Origin: an uncultured Eubacterium sp. | GTDB lineage: Bacteria > Bacillota > Clostridia > Lachnospirales > Lachnospiraceae | Direction: 5' to 3' | NCBI GenBank assembly: GCA_948579355.1 | Contig: CAPAOV010000002.1 | Coordinates: 30,669 to 94,668 of the forward strand | Length of the DNA stretch: 64,000 nt | In this document: piece by piece, positions 31,488 to 40,249 of the stretch | Numbering within the stretch: position 1 is the first letter of the stretch | Layout: each line of letters opens with the position of its first letter | The notes under the pieces: generated by a model | Told to the model about the DNA's origin: nothing | Databases searched by the model: none | The model's input: only the letters and a program-made list of their open reading frames with translations | Position numbers and translations under genes: made by a program

Positions 31488-33779
31488 ATGATTAATTTAT
31501 ATGAAAGCGGCGCTTATCTGGTAAACGGTACGGAGTTAATTGCCGACTCCGCGGATGCCTTAGCCGCAGTTGAGAGCAAAACAGGTATAAAGACGACAAA
31601 AGAAGAAGCTGCCAGAGGTACGATGGCGTATGATATTTTATCTTCTCATAACACTTCCGGCAATACGAAAGATTTAAAAATTAAATTTGATAAATTGACA
31701 TCCCATGACATAACATTTGTCGGGATTTTACAGACTGCACGCGCATCCGGACTGGAAAAATTTCCGGTTCCTTATGTACTTACAAACTGTCATAACAGTC
31801 TCTGTGCGGTGGGCGGCACGATAAATGAAGACGACCATGTATTTGGACTTTCCTGTGCAAAAAAATACGGCGGTATCTATGTACCGCCTCATCAGGCGGT
31901 AATCCACCAGTTCGCAAGAGAAATGCTGGCTGCCGGAGGCGCCATGATTCTCGGCTCGGACAGCCATACCCGCTACGGGGCATTAGGTACGATGGCAGTC
32001 GGCGAGGGAGGCCCGGAGATTGTAAAACAGTTGTTAGAGCAGACTTATGACATTCCAATGCCGGAAGTCGTAGCCATCCATCTGACTGGTGCGCCGCAAA
32101 AGGGCGTCGGACCACAGGATGTTGCGCTTGCTATTATCGGAGCGGTATTTGCGAATGGGTACGTCAATAATAAAGTAATGGAATTTGTCGGTGACGGAAT
32201 TGATAACCTCAGTGTGGATTTCCGAATTGGTATTGACGTTATGACAACCGAGACGACTTGTCTGTCTTCTATCTGGAGAACGGACGAGGCTGTGAGGGAA
32301 TTTTATGATATCCATGGCAGAGTCGATGATTATAAGGAGCTTCAGCCGGCACAGGCCGCTTATTACGATGGGGTAGTGGAAGTTGACCTTGCTCAGATAA
32401 AGCCGATGATTGCCATGCCGTTCCATCCAAGCAACGTATATACGATTGAAGAAGTAAACAGCAATCTAGAAGATATACTCCGTGATGTGGAAAAGAAAGC
32501 GCTGATTAGCCTGGATAATAATAAAGACATCAACTTTACGCTGACAGATAAGATTCGCAACGGTAAATTATATGTAGAGCAGGGTGTCATTGCCGGCTGC
32601 GCCGGCGGTGGCTACGAAAATCTCTGCGATGCCGCAGATATTCTTCGCGGTAAGACTATCGGGGCGGACGAGTTTTCGCTTAGTGTATATCCGGCGTCCC
32701 AGCCGATTTTCATGGAACTTGTCAAAAACGGACGGATTGCGGATTTGATGGCGACAGGCGCTACCGTGCGCACCGCATTCTGCGGACCGTGTTTCGGCGC
32801 CGGCGACGTTCCGAGCAACAAGGGATTGAGTATCCGTCACTCCACGCGTAATTTCCCGAACCGCGAGGGTTCGAAAGTTACCAGCGGGCAAATTGCGTCG
32901 GTTGCTCTTATGGATGCCCGTTCCATCGCAGCTACGGCAGCAAACAAAGGATATCTGACGGCTGCTACGGATATTGACGTGGAGTTTTCTAAACCAAAAT
33001 ATTATTATGATAAGTCCATTTATGCAAACCGCGTATTTAATGGCGTGGGGAAAGCGGATTCGAATGTCGAGATTAAATTCGGGCCGAATATTGTTGACTG
33101 GCCAAAGATGTATGCACTGACCGACCATGTACTTTTGAAAGTTGTTTCCATGATTCATGACCCGGTGACAACGACAGACGAGTTAATTCCATCCGGAGAG
33201 ACATCGTCTTACCGTTCTAACCCGTTAGGACTTGCTGAATTTACGCTAAGCCGCAAAGACCCAGCATATGTCGGCAAGGCAAAAGAGATACAGAAAGCCG
33301 AAAAAGCCAGAATTGCCGGAGAAGATATGTATGCAGCCGATTCTGATTTAAAAGAAGTGTTTGAGACAATCGGAAAACAATTTGACATCGTGCCGGAAGA
33401 GACGGAAATCGGCAGCGTTATCTTTGCGGTGAAACCGGGAGACGGCTCGGCCCGGGAACAGGCGGCAAGCTGTCAGCGCGTTCTTGGCGGCATGGCTAAT
33501 ATCGCAAGGGAATATGCGACGAAGCGTTACCGCTCCAACCTTATTAACTGGGGTATGCTGCCGTTTGTATTTGATGGCGATTTGCCATTTGATAAAGACG
33601 ATTATATCTTTGTACGAGACATTAAAAAAGCGATTGAGACGAAAGAAGATACGATAAAAGCTTATGTTGTCAATAAGAGTATGCAGGAATTTGAACTTCA
33701 TCTTGGAAACTTAACCGATGACGAACGTGAAATTATTAAAAAAGGCTGCCTGATTAATTACAATAAAAAGAATAAATAA
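31488..33779 (+). CDS. Aconitase-family hydratase (putative aconitate hydratase)
   Basis: The 763-residue protein is a four-domain [4Fe-4S] dehydratase of the aconitase superfamily. The active-site region GSDSHTRYGALGTM is present. Three cluster cysteines can be placed at C371 (in IAGCAGGG) and C432/C435 (in FCGPCFGAG), with spacing close to that of mitochondrial aconitase. The usual CTN motif after the first cysteine is replaced by CAGGG. Citrate/isocitrate isomerisation is the likely reaction, but a related hydro-lyase activity is possible. GGAGG precedes the ATG. The gene is monocistronic, with a terminator after it. Confidence 0.85.
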   Translation: MINLYESGAYLVNGTELIADSADALAAVESKTGIKTTKEEAARGTMAYDILSSHNTSGNTKDLKIKFDKLTSHDITFVGILQTARASGLEKFPVPYVLTNCHNSLCAVGGTINEDDHVFGLSCAKKYGGIYVPPHQAVIHQFAREMLAAGGAMILGSDSHTRYGALGTMAVGEGGPEIVKQLLEQTYDIPMPEVVAIHLTGAPQKGVGPQDVALAIIGAVFANGYVNNKVMEFVGDGIDNLSVDFRIGIDVMTTETTCLSSIWRTDEAVREFYDIHGRVDDYKELQPAQAAYYDGVVEVDLAQIKPMIAMPFHPSNVYTIEEVNSNLEDILRDVEKKALISLDNNKDINFTLTDKIRNGKLYVEQGVIAGCAGGGYENLCDAADILRGKTIGADEFSLSVYPASQPIFMELVKNGRIADLMATGATVRTAFCGPCFGAGDVPSNKGLSIRHSTRNFPNREGSKVTSGQIASVALMDARSIAATAANKGYLTAATDIDVEFSKPKYYYDKSIYANRVFNGVGKADSNVEIKFGPNIVDWPKMYALTDHVLLKVVSMIHDPVTTTDELIPSGETSSYRSNPLGLAEFTLSRKDPAYVGKAKEIQKAEKARIAGEDMYAADSDLKEVFETIGKQFDIVPEETEIGSVIFAVKPGDGSAREQAASCQRVLGGMANIAREYATKRYRSNLINWGMLPFVFDGDLPFDKDDYIFVRDIKKAIETKEDTIKAYVVNKSMQEFELHLGNLTDDEREIIKKGCLINYNKKNK

Positions 33780-33791
33780 CGAAAAATAAAA

Positions 33792-33859
33792 GAAAGTAAG
33801 ATTGCCGCGGAAAAGCTTTAGCAAAAGTTTTTCACAGGGTAATCTTACTTCCTTTTTTG
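33792..33859. terminator. Bidirectional hairpin terminator between the aconitase-family gene and ferredoxin
   Basis: A 15-bp stem with G-U pairs (33792-33806 with 33838-33852) encloses a loop of about 31 nt and is followed by TTTTTT on the plus strand; the minus strand also reads into a T-rich tract. It separates two convergent genes. Its arms (GAAAGTAAGAT...ATCTTACTT) and parts of its loop resemble the terminator at 46696-46778. Confidence 0.85.
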
Positions 33860-33868
33860 TTCGTCTTT

Positions 33869-34060
33869 TTATGCCTCGATTTCAATGGCGTCTACCGGAC
33901 AGTTGTCAGCGGCCTGTCTGGCATCTTCTTCCTGTTCCGGCGGAACGCTGTCTACAATCGCTTCAGCTTTCCCCTCTTCATTGAAATCATATACTTCATT
34001 TACGGTAGATACACATAAACCGCAAGAGATACAAGTGTCCTGGTCTACATATGTTTTCAT
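33869..34060 (-). CDS. Single-cluster [4Fe-4S] ferredoxin
   Basis: This 63-residue acidic ferredoxin carries electrons at low potential. Cysteines are arranged as C-x2-C-x2-C (CISCGLC, residues 10-16) plus one distant Cys in NCPVDAI near the C-terminus, giving one [4Fe-4S] cluster. The second cluster of the clostridial 2[4Fe-4S] type is missing, so it resembles the Bacillus Fer/Desulfovibrio class. It lies 64 bp behind the small unknown gene on the same strand and converges on the aconitase-family gene. Confidence 0.93.
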   Translation of the reverse strand: MKTYVDQDTCISCGLCVSTVNEVYDFNEEGKAEAIVDSVPPEQEEDARQAADNCPVDAIEIEA

Positions 34061-34124
34061 GTCTCACACACTCCTAACAAGATTTTCTAACAGTATATCC
34101 GGATAAAAGCGCAAATATACAAAA

Positions 34125-34394
34125 TTAATCTTCTTCAATTACATGAATTTCCAGATAGTCAAAATCAATGCTTTCGATAAAGTTATCCTGTGCGAATCTT
34201 GTCTTGTCGATGCGCCTGAATTCATTTATATTCTTATCCAGCCAGATAGGTTCCTGCAAGTCAAATTCCATGCAAATGGCATGTAACGCTGCAAATACCT
34301 TTTTTGTCCGATTCAGCGTTCTGTCATCGTTTTCATATACGGTGTCGCGAAGAAGCCGATTCTCTTTCATCATTTTCCCCCATAAACGGAACAT
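34125..34394 (-). CDS. Small uncharacterised protein upstream of ferredoxin
   Basis: An 89-residue acidic protein (beginning MFRLWGKMMKENRLLRDTV) that I do not recognise. It has no signal peptide, membrane segment or metal motif. The ATG at 34394 is well spaced behind GAGGTG; a GTG at 34400 is in frame. It lies upstream of ferredoxin on the same strand and divergently from the alarmone synthetase gene. The ribosome binding site and clean frame support it as a real gene. Confidence 0.7.
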   Translation of the reverse strand: MFRLWGKMMKENRLLRDTVYENDDRTLNRTKKVFAALHAICMEFDLQEPIWLDKNINEFRRIDKTRFAQDNFIESIDFDYLEIHVIEED

Positions 34395-34483
34395 TGGCAC
34401 ACCTCTTTCTTCATAGTCTATGAACGATTATAACGATTTCCCTCCCAAAAGGCAATAAATTTCTTTTTCTTTCGAATTCCTGT

Positions 34484-34511
34484 TTGACTTTCACGCTATT
34501 TCACTTATAAT
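34484..34511 (+). promoter_or_regulatory. Sigma-A-type promoter of the small alarmone synthetase gene
   Basis: TTGACT (34484-34489) and a perfect TATAAT (34506-34511) are separated by 16 bp, about 42 bp before the start codon. Confidence 0.65.
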
Positions 34512-34553
34512 ATTATGTAGGTATTTATGGGTTTACAGACAGGAGAAATGATT

Positions 34554-35234
34554 ATGTTGGAACAGGAATTACATACATCCTTTGTGAGGCAGCCAAATCT
34601 GCCAAAGGACAAGGACAATGTTTTTAATGGGGAAAGCATTGAATTTGACAAAATGATGATGATGTACAGTTGTGCCATTAAGGAAGTTGCGACAAAACTA
34701 CAGGTTCTTAATGATGAACTGTCTATTACGAGCAAACGGAATCCGATTGAGTTCATTAAGACACGCATTAAAAAACCGGACAGTATTGCTACAAAGCTGA
34801 AAAAGAAAGGACTTCCGCTGTCGATTGAGACGATTCGCAATCATCTGAATGATGTGGCCGGCGTTCGTGTCATCTGCGCTTTTATTGACGATATTTATAA
34901 AATATCCGATATGCTTATTGCACAGGATGATGTTCATCTCATAAAAACAAAGGATTATATTAAAAATCCCAAAATGAACGGTTACCGGAGTTACCATCTG
35001 ATTGTTGAAGTGCCGGTCTTTTTTTCCGACCACAAGGAGCAGATGCGGGTGGAAGTGCAGATTCGCACAATTGCCATGGACTTCTGGGCAAGTCTGGAAC
35101 ATCAGGTAAAATACAAAAAGGATATTAAAGATGCGGAAAACATCGCCTATGAACTGCGCGCCTGCGCAGATGTCATTAACCGTACGGATTTTCATATGCA
35201 GGCGATTCGGGACAGTATCGTAGAAATAAATTAA
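34554..35234 (+). CDS. Small alarmone synthetase (RelA/SpoT synthetase domain only)
   Basis: This 226-residue protein has only the ppGpp synthetase domain, as in YjbM/YwaC (RelQ/RelP). Visible landmarks are the ITSKRNPIEFIKTRIKKP segment, HLNDVAGVRVIC, the GYRSYHLIVEVP motif (G-loop tyrosine) and VEVQIRTIAMDFWASLEH (catalytic Glu/Gln region). No hydrolase, TGS or ACT domain is present. It makes (p)ppGpp from ATP and GDP/GTP in stress responses. ATG 34554 is chosen for its 7-nt distance from AGGAGA; ATGs at 34527 and 34548 are in frame. folD follows after 16 bp. Confidence 0.92.
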   Translation: MLEQELHTSFVRQPNLPKDKDNVFNGESIEFDKMMMMYSCAIKEVATKLQVLNDELSITSKRNPIEFIKTRIKKPDSIATKLKKKGLPLSIETIRNHLNDVAGVRVICAFIDDIYKISDMLIAQDDVHLIKTKDYIKNPKMNGYRSYHLIVEVPVFFSDHKEQMRVEVQIRTIAMDFWASLEHQVKYKKDIKDAENIAYELRACADVINRTDFHMQAIRDSIVEIN

Positions 35235-35250
35235 CAATGGAGGGTAATAA

Positions 35251-36090
35251 ATGGCAAAGATAATTGATGGCAAACGGATTTCAGCAGAAGTTAAGGATGA
35301 ATGTAAAGAGCGGGTAAAAAGAGAAAAACTCGATATCACACTGGCAGTCATACAAGTAGGAAATGACCCGGCGTCCACCGTATATGTCGGCAACAAGAAA
35401 AAAGCATGTGATTATATCGGTATTCATTCCCTTTCCTATGAGCTGTCGCAAGAGACGTCGGAGAAAGAATTACTGGAACTCGTAGAAAAATTAAACAGGA
35501 ACGATGACGTTCATGGCATTTTAGTTCAATTGCCGTTACCTGAACATATAGACGAAGATAAAGTAATCCAAACGATTTCCCCGAAAAAAGATGTCGACGG
35601 TTTCCATCCACAGAGTGTCGGCGCTCTCAGCATCGGGCAGCCGGGCTTTGTATCGTGTACGCCGGCGGGCATCATACAGCTTCTGAAGCGCAGCGGGGTT
35701 GAGATAGAGGGAAAAGAATGCGTCATTGTGGGACGCAGCAATATCGTAGGAAAGCCGATGGCTCTTCTTATGCTTCGCGAAAACGCTACCGTCACTGTCT
35801 GTCACAGCAGGACAAAAGATTTAAAAGAGGTAACAAAACGAGCCGATATTCTTATTGTGGCAATCGGCAAGCCAAAGTTTATTACTGCCGATTATGTGAA
35901 AGAGGGCGCGGTTGTCATTGATGTCGGTATCCACCGCAATGACAACAACAAATTATGCGGTGATGTCGATTTTGACAGCGTGGCTCCGCTTGCTTCCGCC
36001 ATCACTCCGGTTCCCGGAGGCGTAGGGCCGATGACAATCGCCATGCTGATGAACAATTGTGTGGAAGCGAAAGGAATACAGGAAGCATGA
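35251..36090 (+). CDS. folD: Methylene-THF dehydrogenase / methenyl-THF cyclohydrolase
   Basis: FolD interconverts 5,10-methylene-, methenyl- and 10-formyl-THF, working with Fhs in one-carbon metabolism. The 279-residue protein shows the catalytic Tyr-Lys region (VYVGNKKKAC), KDVDGFHP, the nucleotide-binding GRSNIVGKP and the C-terminal PVPGGVGPMT. Standard length. GGAGGGTAATAA precedes the start. Its stop overlaps the rimO start by 4 bp (ATGA). Confidence 0.96.
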   Translation: MAKIIDGKRISAEVKDECKERVKREKLDITLAVIQVGNDPASTVYVGNKKKACDYIGIHSLSYELSQETSEKELLELVEKLNRNDDVHGILVQLPLPEHIDEDKVIQTISPKKDVDGFHPQSVGALSIGQPGFVSCTPAGIIQLLKRSGVEIEGKECVIVGRSNIVGKPMALLMLRENATVTVCHSRTKDLKEVTKRADILIVAIGKPKFITADYVKEGAVVIDVGIHRNDNNKLCGDVDFDSVAPLASAITPVPGGVGPMTIAMLMNNCVEAKGIQEA

Positions 36091-37424
36091 GACTGTTTTT
36101 TGTATCACTGGGCTGTGACAAAAATCTTGTAGACAGTGAAAAGATGCTTGCTCTGCTGGCCAAACGGGATATTTCGATTACCGATATGCCGCAGGAAGCC
36201 GAAATCATTATTGTAAATACGTGTGCTTTTATTTGCGATGCCAAAGAGGAGAGTATTGAGACTATTCTTGAGATGGCAGAATATAAAAGAGACGGGAAAT
36301 GTATTGCCCTCATTGTATGTGGATGTCTGGCACAGCGCTACGCAGAAGAGATTCGCGAAGAAATTCCCGAAGTGGACGCCGTCGTCGGCGCTACGGCATA
36401 TGATTCGATTGCTGACGTCGTGTGCGAGACAATAAACGGGAAAAAGGGATGTTATCTGGCAGAAGCGGACTATCTTCCGCAAAATCTGATTTCCCGCATT
36501 TGTACTTCTTCTGCCCATACTTCTTATTTGAAAATCGCAGAGGGCTGCAACAAGCGGTGTACATACTGCATTATCCCCTATTTGCGCGGGAATTACCGCA
36601 GTATACCAATCGAAGAGTTAGTGGCGGAAGCTTCGTTACTGGCAGAGCGGGGTACGAAAGAGTTGATTGTCATTGCACAGGAGACTACCTTGTACGGAGT
36701 CGATTTATATGGAGAAAAGCGCCTGCCTCATCTGCTTCGGGAACTGTGCCGTATCGAGGGGATTGAGTGGCTCCGTGTTATGTACTGTTATCCGGAAGAG
36801 ATAACAAAAGAACTTCTCCTGACAATGAAGCAGGAGCCTAAAATATGCCACTATCTTGATTTGCCAATACAACATTGTAATGATGAAGTGCTCCGGCGTA
36901 TGGGGCGCAGAACGACAAAACAAGAGTTGATTCAGAAATTGCATGAAATAAGAGAAATACTGCCGGATATTGCGCTGCGTACGACGCTAATCAGCGGCTT
37001 TCCGGGAGAGACGCAAAAACAGCACGAGGAATGTGTCGATTTTGCGGCGGAATACCAGTTTGAACGACTTGGTGTTTTCCCGTATTCTCCAGAAGAGGGA
37101 ACGCCGGCTGCCACGATGTCCGATTTACCGGAAGAACAAATCCGGCGGCAATGGGCAGATGAGATTATGGAGGCGGAACAGGAGGTCATTTTCCGGCAGA
37201 ACGAAAGGATGACAGGAAAGGTTTTATCCGTTTTAGTCGATGGCTATTTACCGGAAGACGACGTATATGTCGGAAGAACCTATCGGGATGCGCCGGATAT
37301 CGACGGCTGTGTTTTCTTTTCCGCCCCTTATGAAATTATGTCCGGCACGATATTGACGATACGGATAACGGACGCCAGAGGATATGATTTGGTGGGAGAA
37401 ATATGGAATGAGGAGGAAGAATAA
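36087..37424 (+). CDS. rimO: Ribosomal protein S12 methylthiotransferase
   Basis: RimO adds a methylthio group to an aspartate of ribosomal protein S12 by radical SAM chemistry. The 445-residue protein has the N-terminal UPF0004 domain with conserved cysteines (LGCDKN, VNTCAFI, VCGCLAQRY), the radical SAM motif CNKRCTYC and a C-terminal TRAM domain. ATG 36087 gives a 4-bp overlap with folD; an upstream GTG in frame would lie inside folD. pgsA begins at the base after its stop codon. Confidence 0.93.
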   Translation: MRLFFVSLGCDKNLVDSEKMLALLAKRDISITDMPQEAEIIIVNTCAFICDAKEESIETILEMAEYKRDGKCIALIVCGCLAQRYAEEIREEIPEVDAVVGATAYDSIADVVCETINGKKGCYLAEADYLPQNLISRICTSSAHTSYLKIAEGCNKRCTYCIIPYLRGNYRSIPIEELVAEASLLAERGTKELIVIAQETTLYGVDLYGEKRLPHLLRELCRIEGIEWLRVMYCYPEEITKELLLTMKQEPKICHYLDLPIQHCNDEVLRRMGRRTTKQELIQKLHEIREILPDIALRTTLISGFPGETQKQHEECVDFAAEYQFERLGVFPYSPEEGTPAATMSDLPEEQIRRQWADEIMEAEQEVIFRQNERMTGKVLSVLVDGYLPEDDVYVGRTYRDAPDIDGCVFFSAPYEIMSGTILTIRITDARGYDLVGEIWNEEEE

Positions 37425-37970
37425 ATGAATGTACCAAATCGCTTAACGGTTTTGCGGGTAGCTATGATTCCTCTTTTTGTCGTGGCGATGCTGTGGCATC
37501 AACTGCCATATTCAGACTATATTGCCGCCGTTTTATTTATCGGTGCCTGTATTACCGATTTTCTTGATGGCTATATTGCCAGAAAGCATAATCTGGTGAC
37601 GACATTTGGCAAATTTATGGACCCGTTAGCAGACAAACTTCTTGTGTGCGCCGCCCTGATTTGCTTTTTGGCCGAGGACAATCCCGAGATGCCTGCATGG
37701 GTCGTAATTATTATTATCAGCCGGGAATTTATCATCAGCGGGTTCCGTCTGGTGGCTGCAGAAAAAGGAGTGACGATTGCGGCAAGTTACTGGGGGAAAG
37801 TAAAAACCGTCGTACAGATGGCAATGTCCATAGTACTGATATTTGATTTTACTCACCCATGGTTTCGAATCATTGACTTAATACTAATTTATGCTTCGCT
37901 TATTTTAACGGTCATTTCTTTAGTTGACTACATCTATAAAAACAGGGATGTAATGAAAGAAATCCAATAA
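37425..37970 (+). CDS. pgsA: CDP-diacylglycerol--glycerol-3-phosphate 3-phosphatidyltransferase
   Basis: PgsA makes phosphatidylglycerol phosphate, the first step of anionic phospholipid synthesis. The 181-residue membrane protein carries the CDP-alcohol phosphotransferase signature DG-x2-AR-x8-G-x3-D-x3-D, here DGYIARKHNLVTTFGKFMD followed by PLADK (about residues 48-71), and several hydrophobic helices. The start directly abuts the rimO stop; a ribosome binding site lies in GAGGAGGAAG at the rimO end. Confidence 0.94.
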   Translation: MNVPNRLTVLRVAMIPLFVVAMLWHQLPYSDYIAAVLFIGACITDFLDGYIARKHNLVTTFGKFMDPLADKLLVCAALICFLAEDNPEMPAWVVIIIISREFIISGFRLVAAEKGVTIAASYWGKVKTVVQMAMSIVLIFDFTHPWFRIIDLILIYASLILTVISLVDYIYKNRDVMKEIQ

Positions 37971-38003
37971 GACTATATATCCCGGTGTGGAAAGGAAATT
38001 GTC

Positions 38004-38477
38004 ATGGGAAAAGAAAATGAACTTGTCAAGAAACTGACAAAGAAAGGCTATACAATTACTACAGCCGAATCTTGTACCGGCGGTTTATTATCCGCGGCCA
38101 TTGTCAATGTCAGCGGCGCTTCCAAGGTATTAAACAGCGCCTACGTTACTTATTCTAACGAGGCAAAAGAAGTTTACGCTCATGTGGCTCATGCTACATT
38201 GGAAAAGTATGGAGCTGTCAGCAGAGAGACCGCAAGTGAGATGTGTCAGGGATGTGCAGAAACGGCAGATGCAGATATGGGATTATCCACAACAGGCATC
38301 GCCGGCCCCGAGGGCGGCACAGCGGACAAACCGGTGGGACTGGTATATATCGGATGCAGTCTGCATGGGAATACGGCAGTAAAAGAGCATGTATTTCAAG
38401 GTTCCCGCGAAGAGGTTCGCAGACAAACGGTGGAAGCCGCTTTGGATTTGGCAATACAATGTTTAAATAAGGAGTAG
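38004..38477 (+). CDS. pncC: Nicotinamide-nucleotide amidohydrolase, CinA C-terminal family
   Basis: This 157-residue protein is the stand-alone CinA C-terminal domain, which deamidates NMN and so recycles pyridine nucleotides. It has TTAESCTGGLLSAAI (residues 18-32, with the catalytic Ser), SNEAK and the GIAGPEGGTADKPVGLVYIG segment. The MoeA-like N-terminal half of full-length CinA is absent. It lies between pgsA and a putative lipoprotein gene on the same strand. Confidence 0.92.
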   Translation: MGKENELVKKLTKKGYTITTAESCTGGLLSAAIVNVSGASKVLNSAYVTYSNEAKEVYAHVAHATLEKYGAVSRETASEMCQGCAETADADMGLSTTGIAGPEGGTADKPVGLVYIGCSLHGNTAVKEHVFQGSREEVRRQTVEAALDLAIQCLNKE

Positions 38478-38483
38478 TATATC

Positions 38484-38981
38484 TTGAAACGATTGATTAA
38501 GATACTATGGTGTACCGGCCTGATAATAACAATCCTGTCTACCACTGCCTGTGAAAATACAACGGCCGACTCCCCATCATTTTCACCACTGCCAACACAT
38601 CAGAATACGATAGAGACAGTGTCGATTTACACGATTGATACGGATACCATGACATTAGTACCCGTCAAAATAAAAAAAGGCAAAGAAGCGATTACACCGG
38701 CGTATATTACTTCTCTGGTTGAAGACAGTCTGGACGACGAGACAATCCGTGTCTACAGTGTGGTACAGGAGGACAACTGCGTATTTTTGTCTTTTTATGC
38801 CAAAGGGAAACCGTTGGTAAACTGCTCTAAGAAAATGGAAAATCTGATTTTGGACTGTTTTGCCAATAGTTTGCTGGATAATCTTGACAGTTGCAGTAAA
38901 ATTGTATTTCGCTCCGAAGATAAAGCGTATAAAAGCGAAAATTATTCATTCAAAAAAAACGAGGTCTATACCTCTGAATAA
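38484..38981 (+). CDS. Putative secreted lipoprotein with GerMN-like domain
   Basis: The 165-residue protein begins with a signal sequence (hydrophobic residues about 6-21) ending at a cysteine in STTAC, a weak lipobox. The following about 120 residues resemble the GerMN domain found in germination and sporulation proteins, including a V-x-IY-TID strand start and an alternating hydrophobic pattern. This similarity is by eye and moderate. Translation starts at a TTG (38484), supported by AAGGAG 9 nt upstream; there is no better ATG. It is compactly placed 6 bp after pncC. Confidence 0.65.
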   Translation: MKRLIKILWCTGLIITILSTTACENTTADSPSFSPLPTHQNTIETVSIYTIDTDTMTLVPVKIKKGKEAITPAYITSLVEDSLDDETIRVYSVVQEDNCVFLSFYAKGKPLVNCSKKMENLILDCFANSLLDNLDSCSKIVFRSEDKAYKSENYSFKKNEVYTSE

Positions 38982-38994
38982 TCGGGGATTGCAG

Positions 38995-40230
38995 ATGAAA
39001 AAAGTAATTGTAATCGGAGGAGGAGCCGCCGGAATGATGGCAGCCATCCAGAGCGCTGCCTGCGGAAATGAAGTCTTTCTTCTTGAAAAAAACGAAAAAT
39101 TAGGTAAAAAACTATTTATCACAGGAAAAGGGAGATGTAATGTCACCAACGCCTGTGATATTTCTGATTTATTTTCTAATGTTGTAAGTAATTCTAAATT
39201 CTTATATAGTGCATTTTACTCATTTTCCAACGAGAATGTCATGCAGTTTTTCGAGTCAGTTGGCGTCCCCCTAAAAATTGAACGGGGTCAGCGCGTGTTT
39301 CCGGTATCGGATAAATCTTCCGATATCATGCGGGCGCTCGCGCAGGAGTGTGAACGAAAGCGTGTTCACGTCTGTTTTCATCATACCGTGCGCCGGCTCA
39401 TAATAACGGACAAGCGAATCAAAGGTGTTGTTCTGGCTGACGGAAAGAAAATGACGGCGGATAAAGTTATTGTGGCGACCGGTGGCAAAACATATTCTTC
39501 CACGGGTTCTGCCGGAGACGGATACGATATGGCCGGCCAGTGCGGACATACGATTCAACCAATACGTGCCGGTCTCACCGGCTGGGTGTCTTCTGACGGC
39601 ACGGGAAAACAACTGCAGGGATTGACGTTGAAAAATGTCCGCACACGCATCACTACACCGGACAACACGAAAAAGACGCTCTATGAGGGATTTGGCGAAC
39701 TCTTATTTACGCATTACGGCGTCAGCGGCCCGCTGATGCTGACGGCGAGCAGTCTGCTTGGAGACCGTCTGCAGGAACAGCCGTTGCTGTTACATATCGA
39801 CTTGAAACCGGCGCTTTCGCGCGAAAAGCTTGACCGTCGCCTCGTTGACGATTTTTCTTCCGCCATGAACAGCGAGATTAAAAACGCCTGCCGTCATTTA
39901 CTGCCAAAGAGTATGTTGAGCGCAGTATTACATCGGGCAGAAATCGACTCCAAAGTAAAAATCAATCAAATCACAAAAGATACCCGTCTGAAACTGGTTG
40001 ACACAATAAAAGATTATACGTTACCATTAGAACAGTTGCGTGACATTGAAGAGGCTATTGTTACACGTGGCGGCGTCGACGTAACGCAAGTCGATTCATC
40101 GACAATGGAATCCAAATTAATATCCGGATTGTTTTTTGCCGGAGAGGTTTTGGATTTGGATGCGCTGACAGGTGGGTTTAATTTACAGATTGCATGGTCG
40201 ACCGGCTATTTGGCCGGAATGGAATTTTAA
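38995..40230 (+). CDS. NAD(P)/FAD-dependent oxidoreductase, HI0933 (BaiN-like) family
   Basis: The 411-residue protein opens with a dinucleotide-binding GGGAAGMMAAI loop, has the KLGKKLFITGKGRCNVTNA segment typical of this family, a second conserved stretch VATGGKTYSSTGSAGDGY and a C-terminal GLFFAGEVLDLDALTGGFNLQIAWSTG motif that contacts FAD. Family members are annotated as flavoprotein reductases; BaiN is proposed in bile-acid metabolism, but the substrate here is unknown. ATG 38995 is chosen because the upstream in-frame region overlaps the lipoprotein gene. cmk follows 19 bp later. Confidence 0.88.
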   Translation: MKKVIVIGGGAAGMMAAIQSAACGNEVFLLEKNEKLGKKLFITGKGRCNVTNACDISDLFSNVVSNSKFLYSAFYSFSNENVMQFFESVGVPLKIERGQRVFPVSDKSSDIMRALAQECERKRVHVCFHHTVRRLIITDKRIKGVVLADGKKMTADKVIVATGGKTYSSTGSAGDGYDMAGQCGHTIQPIRAGLTGWVSSDGTGKQLQGLTLKNVRTRITTPDNTKKTLYEGFGELLFTHYGVSGPLMLTASSLLGDRLQEQPLLLHIDLKPALSREKLDRRLVDDFSSAMNSEIKNACRHLLPKSMLSAVLHRAEIDSKVKINQITKDTRLKLVDTIKDYTLPLEQLRDIEEAIVTRGGVDVTQVDSSTMESKLISGLFFAGEVLDLDALTGGFNLQIAWSTGYLAGMEF

Positions 40231-40249
40231 TATCAGGAGGTAGAAAACA

